The notes under the pieces are model-generated. The model was given only the letters and a program-made list of their open reading frames with translations, ran no database searches and was not told the origin of the DNA. 64,000 bases of DNA, from NCBI GenBank assembly GCA_963838205.1, contig CAWIQF010000011.1, forward strand, positions 62,001 through 126,000, written 5' to 3'. The stretch's first letter is position 1. Every line of letters begins with the position of its first letter. Below, piece by piece: positions 43,608 through 52,835 of the stretch. Both the position numbers and the translations under genes were made by a program. Origin of the DNA: CAIVVT01 sp963838205 (GTDB taxonomy: Bacteria > Acidobacteriota > Terriglobia > Bryobacterales > Bryobacteraceae).

Positions 43608-44621
43608 TTAGACGGTGTCGAGGTGGCGCACGACGGCCGAGGTGAACTGGCGTGTGGTGGCCGTGCCGCCGAGATCGCGGGTGAGCGTGGCGCCCTCGCG
43701 GAAAGTGGTCATGATGGCGCGCTGCAAGCGGTCGGCGGCAGCGCCTTCCCCGAGGTGGCGCAGCATCAGGATGGCCGACGACATGAGGGCCGTGGGGTTG
43801 GCGACGCCCTGGCCGGCGATGTCGGGCGCCGAACCGTGGACGGCCTCGAAAACGGCGCACTGCTCACCCATGTTGGCGCCGGGGACGACGCCGAGTCCGC
43901 CGACCAGGCCGGCGGCGAGGTCGGAGACAATGTCGCCGTATAGGTTCGGCAGGAGCAGAGTGTCGAATGTCTCGGGCCGCATGACGAGCTGCATGGCGGC
44001 GTTATCGACGATCAATTCGTTATAGGCAATATCCGGATAGTTGGCGGCGACTTCACGGCAGCAGCGGATGAAGAGGCCGTCGGATAGCTTCATGATATTG
44101 GCCTTGTGCACGGCCGTGACGCGCCGGCGGTGATTCTTGCGGGCGTAGGTAAAGGCGTAATTAGCGATGCGCATGGAGGCATAACGCGTAATGATCTTAA
44201 GACTCTCGACGACGTCCTTGATTACCTCATGCTCGAGGCCGGAGTAGAGATCCTCGGTATTCTCGCGGAAGATGACCATGTCGATATTGACGTCCTGAAA
44301 GCGGGTCTTCAGGCCGGGCAGGGTAAAGACCGGGCGGACGTTGGCGAACAGGTCAAGCTGCTTGCGCAGGGCGACGTTGACGCTCTTGAAGCCGCCGGCG
44401 ATGGGCGTGGTCACGGGGCCCTTGAGAGCGATGCCGGTACGCTCGATGGACTCCAGCACATGGTGCGGCAGCGAAATGCCGGCCTGCTCGATGATCGCCG
44501 CGGTCAGCTCAGCGCGTTCCCATTCAATCGGCACGCCGAGCGCGGCCAGAACGTCTACGGTCGCATCGGCCACCTCGGGCCCGATGCCGTCGCCGGGGAT
44601 GAGAGTGATCTGGTAAGCCAC
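43608..44621 (-). CDS. isocitrate dehydrogenase, NAD type (isopropylmalate-dehydrogenase fold)
   Basis: The 337-residue beta-decarboxylating dehydrogenase has ITLIPGDGIGPEVADATVDV, SVNVALRKQLDLFANVRPVF, MVIFRENTEDLYSGLEHEV, HKANIMKLSDGLF, NELIVDNAAMQLVMRPETFD and HGSAPDIAGQGVANPTALM. The S-x-N-x-x-L-R loop and ENTEDLYSG favour isocitrate over isopropylmalate. It works in the citrate cycle. The start is taken as GTG at 44621, right before AYQITLIPGDG; a nearby ATG is out of frame. A homoisocitrate dehydrogenase is the main alternative. It is convergent with arsS. Confidence 0.88.
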   Translation of the reverse strand: MAYQITLIPGDGIGPEVADATVDVLAALGVPIEWERAELTAAIIEQAGISLPHHVLESIERTGIALKGPVTTPIAGGFKSVNVALRKQLDLFANVRPVFTLPGLKTRFQDVNIDMVIFRENTEDLYSGLEHEVIKDVVESLKIITRYASMRIANYAFTYARKNHRRRVTAVHKANIMKLSDGLFIRCCREVAANYPDIAYNELIVDNAAMQLVMRPETFDTLLLPNLYGDIVSDLAAGLVGGLGVVPGANMGEQCAVFEAVHGSAPDIAGQGVANPTALMSSAILMLRHLGEGAAADRLQRAIMTTFREGATLTRDLGGTATTRQFTSAVVRHLDTV

Positions 44622-44783
44622 TGACTCATGGTAGCGCGCACAGGGCCGGCGCCTGGCCGGGCCCCGAACGCGCGATCTTCTCACACGCTACTCATCCGGA
44701 CTAATCGACCGGTCCGGCGCGCACACATATCATGCCATCGGCTCACAGACCGAAAGGCAACGTCGATCAATCACTTCAGGCAG

Positions 44784-45302
44784 CTACTGGGCGGGAGTAG
44801 CTTCGACAGCAGGCGGAGCAGGCGCAGCCGCCTTCTTCCCTACACTCTTTTTTGCCTGCTTGGCCGGAGCCTTCACCGCCGCTTTCTTGGCCGCTGCTTT
44901 CTTGGGCGCAGCCTTAGGAGCGGGGGCCGGCTTGGCAGCTTGCTGCACGGCTTTGACTTTGGCCCAGCGCTTCTTCGCAGCTTCCGCTATGGCCCGTTTG
45001 CCGGCAGCGCTGAGCGTCCGCTTCTTCTGAATGGGTGCTGAAGCAACCGGTTTTGACGGCACCTCGGAAGTCTTCTTAAGGTTCGCCCAGCGTTTCTTTT
45101 GCGCGGCGCTGATGAGCTTCCGGGCGGCTGCGCTCATGGTCCGTTTGCGCTTCGCCGGTAAGGGCGAGGCGGCTGGTTTCTTACTCTCACCGGATAACAT
45201 AGCCTTAAGTTCAGCTACTTTATCTTGCAAGCGCTTCTTCTGCGCTTCAAAGCCTTCCAAGGCTGCGGCAAGGATTTCAGGAGTGAGTTGTGATTTGGGC
45301 AT
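44784..45302 (-). CDS. histone-H1-like basic protein with repeated SAA-KKRWA motif
   Basis: The 172-residue protein has an N-terminal coiled coil (ALEGFEAQKKRLQDKVAELK), two copies of a 'K-R-T-x-S-A-A-x-R/K-x-x-I-A/S-x-A-x-K-K-R-W-A' element (near residues 54-75 and 95-116), and a Lys/Ala/Pro tail like histone H1 (KKAAAKKAAVKAPAKQAKKS). It probably binds nucleic acid; the coiled coil suggests dimerisation. The start at 45302 is MPKSQLTPEIL; a Met at 45344 is an alternative. A nucleoid-associated role is inference. Confidence 0.8.
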   Translation of the reverse strand: MPKSQLTPEILAAALEGFEAQKKRLQDKVAELKAMLSGESKKPAASPLPAKRKRTMSAAARKLISAAQKKRWANLKKTSEVPSKPVASAPIQKKRTLSAAGKRAIAEAAKKRWAKVKAVQQAAKPAPAPKAAPKKAAAKKAAVKAPAKQAKKSVGKKAAAPAPPAVEATPAQ

Positions 45303-45655
45303 GGTTGTGTCGCTAAGTGGTACTATCTCGTCCCTGTCATCCAAGTATCTTCCAGAACCAAGCTAGCGTCAAATGATCCTTCCTGTCTACAAGTAAGGCA
45401 ATCCTGGGGAAGGTTGGGGCAATGGAGAAAGAGCCGAACGCTCTCTGAACAGCTAGCCGGGGTAATGCAAGAGCGGAAAGTGGATGGGGCCGGGTATAAG
45501 GCAGATCCGATCCGCAGGCTTCCGCCGGGCAGCCTGGAACATGGCCCGGGGCAACGCGGCGAGGCCGGCCTGAGATAGAGTGTCAATAGCCCTCGTCCGG
45601 GGCGCCGCTTGGGGATACCGCCGTCGCCGATAGTCATTCATCGGGCATTCGGAGC

Positions 45656-45937
45656 ATGGGATTCAGCACTTATCTGGCATTTGTCATGCCGTTGATCCTA
45701 GTGACAGGGCATGCCGCCGCTACTCCCGATCAACTGTTCCAGTGGAAGAACGTGAACATCCAGGGTATGGGCTATGTCACCGGGTTGGTTGCGGCGACAC
45801 GCGCGGGCGGCGTCTCCGATGTCTACCTCCGCACCGACGTGGGTGGATACATGCGAGGCCAGACCGTGCCGCGTAGCGCCCAGGACATGGGCGGGCTTCA
45901 AGCAATCAGGCAGGATCCACCGTTAATGGACAGTTAG
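45656..45937 (+). pseudogene. truncated GH74-like gene, 5' fragment
   Basis: The 93-codon frame has a signal peptide (YLAFVMPLILVTGHAAA) and then FQWKNVNIQGMGYVTGLVAA and DVYLRTDVGGYMRG. This is the beginning of GH74 xyloglucanases ('W.NV.I.GGG.VTG' and 'RTDVGG' of the first beta-propeller blade). After about residue 67 the resemblance ends and a stop follows at 45937, against some 700 residues in intact enzymes. The break is at about 45850. Confidence 0.7.
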
Positions 45938-47998
45938 AGCCGATCGCGGGAAAGCGAATTTCCGGCCGCCGAAATCGATCATATTGAGTTGCGCGACGTA
46001 GCGGCCGGGGGCCAGCGATTTGAGCGGCGTCTCGATCAGCAGGCGGCCGGCATTCGGGCGCGCCGGGGCCGATTCGAACACTTTCTTTCCCGCGGAGTCG
46101 AACAGACTGAGCGTCGCGGCGACCGTGAGCGGCGGCTGCAGGTCATACACTTCGACCAGTGCGGAGAGGGTCTGCGTGCGCCGAAAAACGTGGGTCACCG
46201 AAGGCACCAGGCGCTGGTCGCCGACGATCAGCGGATGGCTCTGCGCGCTCTTGGACGGCTTCTTGCTGGCGGCGGCAATGGCCGCGGCGGAGGCCGCTTC
46301 GCGCTGCGCGGTGAGCACGACGCTGGACCGCCAAAAATCTTTAGGCCCGAATTGCGGAACCTGGAAAACGGTCTCGTACGTGCCCATCTTGCCGGTCTCG
46401 TTTTCGCGCACCAGCATCTTCAAGCGATACTGGCCGGGCGCGAGCTGGAATCCGGTTTCGTAGAGCAGGTTTTTCGATTTGAGAGTACCGGCTTGCTCGT
46501 CGCGCAGGCGGATCTTGATGTTGTCGCGCAACATGGCGACCTGCGCGTCTTTCGCGTTGCGGACCTCGCCCAGGAAGTCGAAGCTGGTCATCTCCTCCGC
46601 CGAGCCCTTCTTGCGCAGTGGGATTTCCGTGCCGGGGATTTTTACGGCCACAGGGACGAACCAGTTGTTGCCGCCATTGCGGAACCAGTTGATCTCGACC
46701 GCCAGCGGAAGCGCGGTGACCGGGTCGCCGAGCAGCATGGCGTCCTGCAACTGTTTCTCGCGACCCTCCGAGCCCATGGCCTTGAACTCGGCGTCGGCGT
46801 AGTAGCCCGAGCGGTAGTCCAGGCTGGCGGCAATCTTCGGGTTCAGTTTCACGTCGACCTTGCGGTACTTGCCGTCGCGCCGGTCGTCGGAAGAGTAGAA
46901 GCCGAGCACGTAGTAGCTGCGCAGGTCGTGCTTGGCCAGATTGACGCCTTCGCTCAGGTCGTTGTTATCGATCGACGCCTTCCCGCCGGTCTCCGTAGCG
47001 ACCGTAACCAGCGTGTCCTGCGAGCCGGTAAAGCGGTTGCGCTCAGTATTCTGCTGGCCGCCGTTGAACATGCCAGCGCCGCGCACCGAGGCCGTGGAAG
47101 CGTCCCCGCCGGGCACCAGGGCCTTCAATCCCCGCACGTCCACCGGGTAGATTGAGACGTTCGATCGGACGGCCGCATTCGAAGCCGAACGCAGCCACGC
47201 CAGATTGTCCTGGCCCGAGGCGCCCGCGTCCGAGGTAAACCAGATCAAAGCCTTTTTCTCGGGCAGCGCGCCGTAGTGCCGCGCCGCTTCTTCGAGTGCG
47301 GCCATGCGGCGGTCCGTAGAGAACAGGTTGAACTCCGAGTTGTCGGCGGTGAACTGGGCGTTGTCCGCGTTCGAGTCGTCGTTGTCGTCGATGACCTGCG
47401 TCATGTCCGGCGACAGGCCGGGCGTGTGACGGTCGAGCGCCGCCAGCAGCAGGTCTTTGTCATTGGTCAGTTCCTGGTCGACGACCACCGCGTTGCCAAA
47501 ACTGAGCAGCGCCATCAAATCGCCCGGGCCGAGCTGTTCGCGGACCGCCTTCTCCGCTCCCTCCTTGGCGCGAAGCTGCTCCGCCGGACTCATTGAGGTC
47601 CAATCGACATACAGCACCAGCAGCCGCTTGTCCTTGAAACGCGCGCTGGTGGCCGCCGGGGCCGCGTCTTCCACGGGCTTGGTCTCCGGCGCGGCGCGAA
47701 CTTCGAGTTTCTTCTCCTCCGGCTTGATCACCGCATCGCTCAGGCGCTGGAATTCAAACACTGAGATGGCCTGCTGCTTGCCGTTCTCAAGCACGGTGAA
47801 ATCTTCGGGCTTGAGGTTCTCGACGGGTTTGCCGTCTTTGCCGCGCACGTACACCGAAACCAGGACCAGGTTCGACGAGGTCTTGAAAACCGGGGTGTCG
47901 CCCGCCTTATCGGCCGGCCTCTGCTGCGCAGGCAGCGTCACGAGACCCCAATAAGCCGCGACGAAAACGAAAAACAGCAATGAGATGATGCGGCGCAT
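45923..47998 (-). CDS. VWFA-related acidobacterial domain protein
   Basis: The 691-residue secreted protein has a signal sequence, then SSNLVLVSVYVRGKDGKPVE and LKPEDFTVLENGKQQAISVF, the mark of the acidobacterial VWFA-related family. A von Willebrand A-like domain follows (LLVLYVDWTSMSPAEQLRAK, IWFTSDAGASGQDNLAW, ISIYPVDVRGLKAL); its metal site is not the strict DxSxS. The C-terminal third is a set of beta domains. It lies six bases after an Oar-like receptor gene on the same strand, so the two are an operon and probably act together at the outer membrane. Confidence 0.92.
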   Translation of the reverse strand: MRRIISLLFFVFVAAYWGLVTLPAQQRPADKAGDTPVFKTSSNLVLVSVYVRGKDGKPVENLKPEDFTVLENGKQQAISVFEFQRLSDAVIKPEEKKLEVRAAPETKPVEDAAPAATSARFKDKRLLVLYVDWTSMSPAEQLRAKEGAEKAVREQLGPGDLMALLSFGNAVVVDQELTNDKDLLLAALDRHTPGLSPDMTQVIDDNDDSNADNAQFTADNSEFNLFSTDRRMAALEEAARHYGALPEKKALIWFTSDAGASGQDNLAWLRSASNAAVRSNVSIYPVDVRGLKALVPGGDASTASVRGAGMFNGGQQNTERNRFTGSQDTLVTVATETGGKASIDNNDLSEGVNLAKHDLRSYYVLGFYSSDDRRDGKYRKVDVKLNPKIAASLDYRSGYYADAEFKAMGSEGREKQLQDAMLLGDPVTALPLAVEINWFRNGGNNWFVPVAVKIPGTEIPLRKKGSAEEMTSFDFLGEVRNAKDAQVAMLRDNIKIRLRDEQAGTLKSKNLLYETGFQLAPGQYRLKMLVRENETGKMGTYETVFQVPQFGPKDFWRSSVVLTAQREAASAAAIAAASKKPSKSAQSHPLIVGDQRLVPSVTHVFRRTQTLSALVEVYDLQPPLTVAATLSLFDSAGKKVFESAPARPNAGRLLIETPLKSLAPGRYVAQLNMIDFGGRKFAFPRSALTVH

Positions 47999-48004
47999 GG
48001 TGAA

Positions 48005-51000
48005 TCAGAACCTCACTCTCAGGACCAGGGAAAGAGTCCGCATGACGCCGGCCGAGACCGGCAATCCGTAGTTAGCGGAGTTGACCACCGTACCCCACGA
48101 CGTGATGTTCACATGATTCAGAATGTTGTTCGCCGAGAGCCGGATGTCGAGACTGCGGCGGGCCGAGTCGCCGAACTGGATGGTGCGCCCGAACGTAGCG
48201 TTGAGCCCGATGGAGCCGGGACCGGGAATCGTGCCGCGGCCCGCGCTGCCATAATCGCCGGCAGCGGGCGCAGTGAAGGCCAGCAGGTTGAACGGGCCCG
48301 AGCCGGCGGAAATGGGCAGGCCGGTCGCATCGGCGCGCGTTGCACCGACGGCGCCAGTGCCGGATTTGTCGGCCGAAGTGCCGAGTACTGTCGCGGTCAA
48401 CGGCGCGCCGGTCTGCAACGTCAGGTTCGCGGTCGCGCTCCAGTCGCTGAGCACTTTCGCGCCGAATGTTTCGCCGCGCTTCATGTACTGGCCGCGCGGG
48501 CCGAAGGGCGACACGGCCAGCGTGGTGAACGTGAAGACGTGCCGGTGGTCGAAAGAGGAAAGCCCGCGGTCGGCTTCAATGTCGTTGGGGTTCTGAATGA
48601 TCGTGCTGCCCGCGCCGCCGATGCTGGTGGCGTCGTCGATGGACTTCGACCACTGGTAGTAGGCCGTGTACTGCAGGCCTTTGCGCAGACGCCGGTTCAG
48701 GCGCAGTTGCAAGGCGTTGAAAATCGAGTTGCCCACGGTTTCGTAATACGTGAACCCCGAGGCATTGTTGATCAGCGAACTGCCGGAGGCGCCTGAGGAG
48801 AGAACATTCGGCCAAATCCCGTCGAGCAGATGCGTGCCCTTCGTGCCGAGGTAGGTCACGCTGCTCACCAGCGACCCGGGCAACTCATGCTCGATGCTCA
48901 GATTCCATGTGGTCGCGTACGGAGTCCGAAGGTACTTGTCTACGGCGTAGGTGTTCTTGATGGTGACATTCGCGGGGCCCGTGAAAGGATCGCTGAGCGT
49001 AAGGACGTTGTCGGCGGCGCTGGTGAAAGTCGAGGTCTCGGCAAACGGCGGTTGCGCGGTCAGCAGCCCAGGGATGCGATTGTAAACCGTGTTGTCGTAG
49101 AACAGCGAAAAGCCCGACCGGATGACCGTGCGGCGCTTGAACCCCGGGCGGTAGGCGATGCCCACGCGCGGAGAAAACTTGTTGAAGTCGGGCTCGACCA
49201 GGCTGGCCGGGAACTGGCCGCTGTAAGGACCCGTCCCTCCGGCCACCACCGGCGCCACGGCCGCGAATCCGGGCGCGACGTCGAGGTTGTCCATGCGCCC
49301 GTACTTCTCGGTAAACGGTGCGGCGTAATCGTAGCGCACGCCGAGATTCAAGGTCAGGTTCTTGCGTACGCTCCATTCGTCCTGAAAATAGCCGTCGGCC
49401 GCGTTCGATCGCGGATACGTGTCGTAGCCGCCAGAGCGCAGCGTGGCCTGCTGCACCGAGCCCAGCAGGAAGTCGGCGAAGTCGAAACCCGTTCCCGGCG
49501 TCGCATAGCCGTTGGCGCCGATGGAGGCCGTCGCCGAGCCGCCGAAAAATAAGGTCCCGCGCGCATTCTGCTCGAGCAGCAGATCCCAGATGTTGCGCGT
49601 GTAGTCGAAGCCCATGTAAAAGGCGTGCTTGCCGCGGGTGTAGCGCAGCCCGCCGGATTGGACCAAGGTTTCCACGCGCCGCAGCGACGGGCTCGAATCG
49701 CTCAACCCCATGAAGTTCGTGAAATTGAGATTCGGCGGACCATAGTTGAGCGGCGTCTGGCTCAGGCCCTGAATGCCGAGTTCGCCGGCGATATCGGCCC
49801 CGTTGGCGAAGTAGGGCGTAGTCTCACTCCGGTTCAGGTTGAGGCGCGAGCTGAAGTTAATCACCATGTGCGGCGAGATGGTCCGGTTGTAACCGATGGA
49901 CGAATTGATGCCGTAGCCGGAGGTGAGGTCCTTGAAATCGAATGGCTGCAGGGTGTAGCCGGAGCGGCGCTGGTAGTTGAGCGAAAAGTCGAAGCGGTTG
50001 GTTCGAACGGATTTGTTGAGGCGCGTGTTCAGCGCGTCCGTATCCTGCGGCGTGGTCGAAAGCAGGCGGTAGTTCTGCGTGGCGCCGGGCTGGTTCGGCA
50101 GGGGAATGAACGGCAGCAGGCCGGTGGCAATGGAGCTGATCTCCGAGGCCGGCAGGATGTTGCCGGGGATGGGCAGCTTGGTCGTGGGGTCGAACAGCGA
50201 AACCGGCGTTTGCGTGCCCGGGACAAAGGTCGACGAAAAGTCGCCGCCGCGCTGCGCCGCGGTCGGCACGATGCCGAAGGAGGAGTAAGGGTTGGCCCCA
50301 CGGTTGCCGGTGTAATTGATGAAGAAGAAACTGCCGCTGGCCAGTTTGGCCGGGAGCGGCAGCGGCCCGCCGATGGAAGCTCCGTAACCGGAATTGTAGT
50401 ACTGCGGCTTAGCCACGGGAGCTCCGTTGAGCGCGAATGACGAGGCATCCATCGCGGAATCGCGGAAATTCCAGAACGCGCTGCCGCGGTACTGCTGGCG
50501 GCGGTTGGTGGTGTTGTTGCCGAATACCGCCGGACCGCCGGCGCCGCGCCGCGCGCGCATCTGCGCGATCGCCTTCTGGCGCTCTTCGGGAGACATATTT
50601 GCGAAGTCGGGACGAGCTCCACCGCCGCCACCACCGCCACCGCCGAAACCGCCTCCACCGCCTCCGCCGCGTCCGCCGCCACCACCGCCGCCGAAACCGC
50701 CTCCGCCGAAGCCTCCTCCACCGCCTCCGCCGCCGCCAAACCCAGGCGCTCCGCCGGGCCCTTGGCCGCCCATGCCCGGTCCGAAGCCGCCGGGACCGCC
50801 AGGCATGCCAGACGTGTCCGCGGCCGCTTGCTGCATACTTCCCTGGACCAGCACGGAATCGGCCGTCTCCCCGTTCTCGGGAGCGTAGGGCACCGGTGCC
50901 GCTATCGGTGTATTGAGAGACTCGGTCACCTGATTGTTGAGTGACTGCATCCAATCCGGCGCCTGGGCGCCCGCTCCGGCGCGGCCCTGGGTCCGGGGTG

Positions 51001-51298
51001 CAACCAATTCTAGGTTTAGATTCAGGGGCTTAGCGGCGTCCTCTGCGCTGAAGGTCTGTTTCAGTGGACCAAAACCGAACAGCGCCACCTCAATCTGCAC
51101 CGGACCGGTCGCGGCCAACTGCATCGCAAACGCCCCATCCTCGCCGGTGGATGTGGATTGAGTGGCCCCTCCCGCATGGGCGGTGACCACGGCGCCGGGT
51201 AATGGACGGCCTCCCGAGGCGACCCGGCCGCTGAGGTCGATGGCCGGGAGAACGGCACTGCAAAACCACAATGCAAGAATTGCGCGCTTCAGCTTCAA
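48005..51298 (-). CDS. Oar-like TonB-dependent receptor with polyglycine insert
   Basis: The 1097-residue outer-membrane protein has a signal peptide (KRAILALWFCSAVLPA), a carboxypeptidase-regulatory-like domain (IDLSGRVASGGRPLPGAVVT), and a barrel ending SLVLRVRF with the C-terminal Phe. Between the two lies an unusual stretch (about residues 165-235) almost entirely Gly with some Phe, Pro and Arg. The best start is TTG at 51298, preceded by GGAGG at 7 bases; the frame stays open to an ATG at 51385 but those residues are not signal-like. It is followed by the VWFA protein gene six bases later. The substrate is unknown. Confidence 0.9.
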   Translation of the reverse strand: MKLKRAILALWFCSAVLPAIDLSGRVASGGRPLPGAVVTAHAGGATQSTSTGEDGAFAMQLAATGPVQIEVALFGFGPLKQTFSAEDAAKPLNLNLELVAPRTQGRAGAGAQAPDWMQSLNNQVTESLNTPIAAPVPYAPENGETADSVLVQGSMQQAAADTSGMPGGPGGFGPGMGGQGPGGAPGFGGGGGGGGGFGGGGFGGGGGGGRGGGGGGGFGGGGGGGGGARPDFANMSPEERQKAIAQMRARRGAGGPAVFGNNTTNRRQQYRGSAFWNFRDSAMDASSFALNGAPVAKPQYYNSGYGASIGGPLPLPAKLASGSFFFINYTGNRGANPYSSFGIVPTAAQRGGDFSSTFVPGTQTPVSLFDPTTKLPIPGNILPASEISSIATGLLPFIPLPNQPGATQNYRLLSTTPQDTDALNTRLNKSVRTNRFDFSLNYQRRSGYTLQPFDFKDLTSGYGINSSIGYNRTISPHMVINFSSRLNLNRSETTPYFANGADIAGELGIQGLSQTPLNYGPPNLNFTNFMGLSDSSPSLRRVETLVQSGGLRYTRGKHAFYMGFDYTRNIWDLLLEQNARGTLFFGGSATASIGANGYATPGTGFDFADFLLGSVQQATLRSGGYDTYPRSNAADGYFQDEWSVRKNLTLNLGVRYDYAAPFTEKYGRMDNLDVAPGFAAVAPVVAGGTGPYSGQFPASLVEPDFNKFSPRVGIAYRPGFKRRTVIRSGFSLFYDNTVYNRIPGLLTAQPPFAETSTFTSAADNVLTLSDPFTGPANVTIKNTYAVDKYLRTPYATTWNLSIEHELPGSLVSSVTYLGTKGTHLLDGIWPNVLSSGASGSSLINNASGFTYYETVGNSIFNALQLRLNRRLRKGLQYTAYYQWSKSIDDATSIGGAGSTIIQNPNDIEADRGLSSFDHRHVFTFTTLAVSPFGPRGQYMKRGETFGAKVLSDWSATANLTLQTGAPLTATVLGTSADKSGTGAVGATRADATGLPISAGSGPFNLLAFTAPAAGDYGSAGRGTIPGPGSIGLNATFGRTIQFGDSARRSLDIRLSANNILNHVNITSWGTVVNSANYGLPVSAGVMRTLSLVLRVRF

Positions 51299-51526
51299 CC
51301 AGGTGCCTCCAGTCGAAAAATAAGGCGACTCCGCGGGCGCTCTGATTACACCCCGGGCCGAAGTTGTTTCGCAATGCGGCCGCAACTCCGGAATTCTCGC
51401 TATGAAACCGTGCCGGCGCTGTGGTTGCGGCGGTATTGGAGTTTCCGCGCTCGATTTTTCCGTTTGCCTGCCTTTTTGGCTGAACAGGCTATAAAGGTGT
51501 GGCGGATTCGGCCGATAGTGTGAGCA

Positions 51527-52195
51527 ATGAGACTATTCGTTCTCGCGGTTGTCGCGGCGGCTAGCGTTGCAGCCCAGGATAGCGTGTCGCGGCAGATGGC
51601 CGCGGTCGCTAAGCAGAGGCAGTCTCTGGAAAGTCCCGGGCAGTGGGGCCAGCGTCAGCAGCAAGCCGCGTCCCGGCAAGTTGCGGTGGCCGGACGCCAG
51701 CACCACGCTGAGCCCTGGGTGATTGTCCCTGCGGAGGCCGTCACGCCGGCTGTCGAGGGCTTCAGTCCAGGCTGTAGCAGCCTCGAAGAGGCGGATGCGA
51801 AGGTCCGCTTCAAGTCCGAGGAGGAGCGCAACGGGCTGCCGGCGGGACTTCTGGAGGCCGTCGCGCGACAGGAATCCGCCCTGTACCCATGCGCGGTCAG
51901 CCCTGCCGGGGCACTCGGGTTAATGCAGTTGATGCCCGCCACGGCGAATGAACTCGGCGTAGCCAATCCGCTGGACCCCTGGCAAAGCCTGCAGGGGGGA
52001 GGACAATTCCTGAAGCAGCTTCTCGACCGCTACGGCGGCGACCTGACGCTCGCTCTGGGGGCGTACAACGCAGGCCCATCCCGGGTGGATTTCTACGGCC
52101 GGGTCCCGCCCATTCCAGAAACGCAGAACTACGTGGGCAGCGTGTTGACGAAAATGAAGCAGATTACTGCTTCGGAAAGCCAGGTGAAGCCTTAA
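51527..52195 (+). CDS. lytic transglycosylase, SLT domain
   Basis: The 222-residue protein has a signal peptide (about 1-16), a Gln-rich linker, and a C-terminal Slt70-like domain: GLLEAVARQESALYPCAVSP with the catalytic Glu in QES, AGALGLMQLMPATANELG, and LALGAYNAGPSRVDFYG. It cleaves peptidoglycan glycan strands in the periplasm. The gene overlaps the convergent DinB gene by 32 bases at the 3' ends. Confidence 0.92.
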   Translation: MRLFVLAVVAAASVAAQDSVSRQMAAVAKQRQSLESPGQWGQRQQQAASRQVAVAGRQHHAEPWVIVPAEAVTPAVEGFSPGCSSLEEADAKVRFKSEEERNGLPAGLLEAVARQESALYPCAVSPAGALGLMQLMPATANELGVANPLDPWQSLQGGGQFLKQLLDRYGGDLTLALGAYNAGPSRVDFYGRVPPIPETQNYVGSVLTKMKQITASESQVKP

Positions 52196-52766
52196 CTTCG
52201 AGGATCTGATTCACGTGGCGCTCCGTGTGCGCCGAAATCAGAAGGATCCATTGGTAGGCATCGAGGTCGCCCAGGACGGGGTGCTTGAAGAAGTGTTCGC
52301 GCAACGAATCCTGGGTCGTGCGGACATAGTCGATATGACTGTCGCGGGCCGACTGAAAGGCGGCCAGAGTCTCCGCCAGGGTCTTGTATTGGTGGTGCGG
52401 CTGAAGCGGCTCGGGCGCGTTGAATTTCACGGTCCTCTCGGGGACCTTCGCCAGAATTTTCTCATCCAATTTGCGCGCATCGGCCAACGGGTCTCGCGCC
52501 GAAGACTGCAGCGCGCCCTGCACCACCTGGAAAATGAACCCTTCGGCGAGGGCAATGTGCTCCGCCACCTCCGCAATCGACCATTTGTCCGGGGCGGGCT
52601 TAAAGTTCAACTGGTTCTCGGTCAGGCCGTCGACCGATTCAAGAAACAGCTTTTTGCTGGCTTGCAGAGCGCTCAAGGCGTACTCGCGGTCACCTTTAGA
52701 GAGCGGCTCGCTGCTAAGCGGCAGCAGGGAGACAGAAATGAGGAGGATCCCAGTCAGAAGTCGCAT
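52164..52766 (-). CDS. DinB family protein, secreted
   Basis: The 200-residue protein has a signal peptide (MRLLTGILLISVSLLPLSSE) and a four-helix DinB-like fold: VDGLTENQLNFKPAPDKWSI, AEVAEHIALAEGF, and the final HTERHVNQILEVKA. The three His (in EHIALA, and the HTERH pair) form the usual metal site of the DinB/YfiT family. The role is unknown; relatives act in thiol-transfer or damage responses. The start at 52766 is the first Met of the signal peptide. Confidence 0.88.
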   Translation of the reverse strand: MRLLTGILLISVSLLPLSSEPLSKGDREYALSALQASKKLFLESVDGLTENQLNFKPAPDKWSIAEVAEHIALAEGFIFQVVQGALQSSARDPLADARKLDEKILAKVPERTVKFNAPEPLQPHHQYKTLAETLAAFQSARDSHIDYVRTTQDSLREHFFKHPVLGDLDAYQWILLISAHTERHVNQILEVKASPGFPKQ

Positions 52767-52835
52767 GGATCGTAGATTAGCATCCCAGCTGCAAAAAACG
52801 GAACAGAAATCCCGGCCGCTGCCGATGAAGATGGT

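Noticed and set aside
45323..45637. 104-codon minus frame between the histone-like gene and the GH74 remnant
   Set aside because: Overlaps the start region of the real gene, Cys/Pro/Arg-rich, no ribosome binding site.
50427..50954. Pro-rich and Arg-rich frames opposite the polyglycine region
   Set aside because: They are antisense or shifted readings of GGC/GCC repeats coding for glycine in the receptor.
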